NCBI GenBank assembly: GCA_910587815.1
Contig: CAJUNK010000001.1
Location: forward strand, 41,387-105,386
Reading direction: 5' to 3'
From: Candidatus Gastranaerophilales bacterium
Lineage (GTDB): Bacteria > Cyanobacteriota > Vampirovibrionia > Gastranaerophilales > Gastranaerophilaceae
Length of the DNA stretch: 64,000 nt
The notes beneath the pieces are model-generated. The model did no database searches. It saw only the letters and a list, made by a program, of their open reading frames with translations, and was not told where the DNA came from. Shown here in pieces: positions 63,717 through 64,000 of this stretch. Within the stretch, counting starts at the first letter, position 1. Every line of letters starts with the position of its first letter. Position numbers and translations under genes: made by a program.

Positions 63717-64000
63717 TTAGCAAGGTCTTAAAATTTCACCCAGCTCTTTTTGAAAAGGTGAAATTTTAGCCAGTTTATCTATAATATGCGGAAGAGTTTG
63801 GATAACTTGAATAATATCTTCCTCTGTATTATAGCGGCTTAGGGAAAATCTTATACTGCCATGGAGTGATGTGAATGGAACACCCATTGCACGAAGCACA
63901 TGGCTTGGTTCCAAACTGCCTGATGTGCAGGCAGAGCCTGAGCTTGCACAAATTCCTTCGTCATTTAAGTGTAATAAAATAAGTTCGCCTTCAATGTATA
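63717..64000 (-). CDS. Cysteine desulfurase NifS/IscS family, 3' end (partial)
   Basis: Only the C-terminal 94 residues are in the window; the start lies beyond 64000. The active-site loop CASSGSACTSGSLEPSHVL with the persulfide Cys is present, followed by LHGSIRFSLSRYNTEEDI, typical of group I NifS-like enzymes supplying sulfur for Fe-S clusters. It converges with the 313-aa gene. Confidence 0.93.
   Translation of the reverse strand, partial: YIEGELILLHLNDEGICASSGSACTSGSLEPSHVLRAMGVPFTSLHGSIRFSLSRYNTEEDIIQVIQTLPHIIDKLAKISPFQKELGEILRPC

Overview
The window is about 31-33% GC DNA from a Gram-negative-type bacterium: it carries lipid A and LPS-export genes (lpxB, lpxI, lptA-like, lptC), a meso-diaminopimelate dehydrogenase, a Mini-RNase III and a biotin-dependent Na+-pump decarboxylase. 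Several unrelated proteins also share a short N-terminal Asn/Ile-rich leader with an I-x-F-x-G-like motif. Together these suggest a gut Vampirovibrionia/Melainabacteria lineage (Gastranaerophilales-like). That placement is inference and was not tested by any search.

Layout. 1-7.2 kb: tRNA-Arg, rmuC, then a leftward operon lptC-lptA-lpxI-lpxB-pgsA-trmL-nnrD for envelope lipid synthesis plus housekeeping. 7.3-8.0 kb: a Gly/Ala-rich protein with an EQP tail. 8.43-16.32 kb: an integrative element inserted in the anticodon loop of the initiator tRNA gene. The left end holds only the 5' half of the tRNA; the right end rebuilds the whole gene. The element carries a tyrosine integrase, a serine recombinase, an Fe-S HhH-GPD DNA glycosylase fused to an extra C-terminal domain, a divergent XRE regulator and three membrane or coiled-coil proteins of unknown function. 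A second decayed attachment-site-plus-integrase end lies just inside the right boundary. 17.2-28.8 kb: a type I-B CRISPR-Cas locus with 43 identical repeats and a complete cas6-cas8b-cas7-cas5-cas3-cas4-cas1-cas2 operon.

28.9-64 kb is mostly core genome: a flavoprotein; a JAMM-motif protein; oadB-oadA-birA (decarboxylase with its biotin ligase); tRNA-Val; UDP-xylose synthase and ugd; a PLP amino-acid decarboxylase; a PHP phosphoesterase; HD-GYP and histidine-kinase signalling genes; coaX-dut; ddh; gdhA; ldcA; dnaX; an NrtR-like regulator; mrnC; ruvC; mtnA; serC; glmS; and the 3' end of a nifS-type cysteine desulfurase running off the right edge.

Observations that stand out: (a) a probable undescribed structured small RNA at 45666-45758 with its own promoter, three hairpins and a possible kissing loop; (b) the shared N-terminal motif on proteins with different domains (JAMM-like, GNAT-like and two unknowns), which could be a lineage-specific sorting signal; (c) at least eight genes whose -10 hexamer sits 6-7 nt before the ATG with no Shine-Dalgarno sequence, implying leaderless mRNAs; (d) the uncharacterised cargo of the tRNA-fMet element, a plausible defence cassette.
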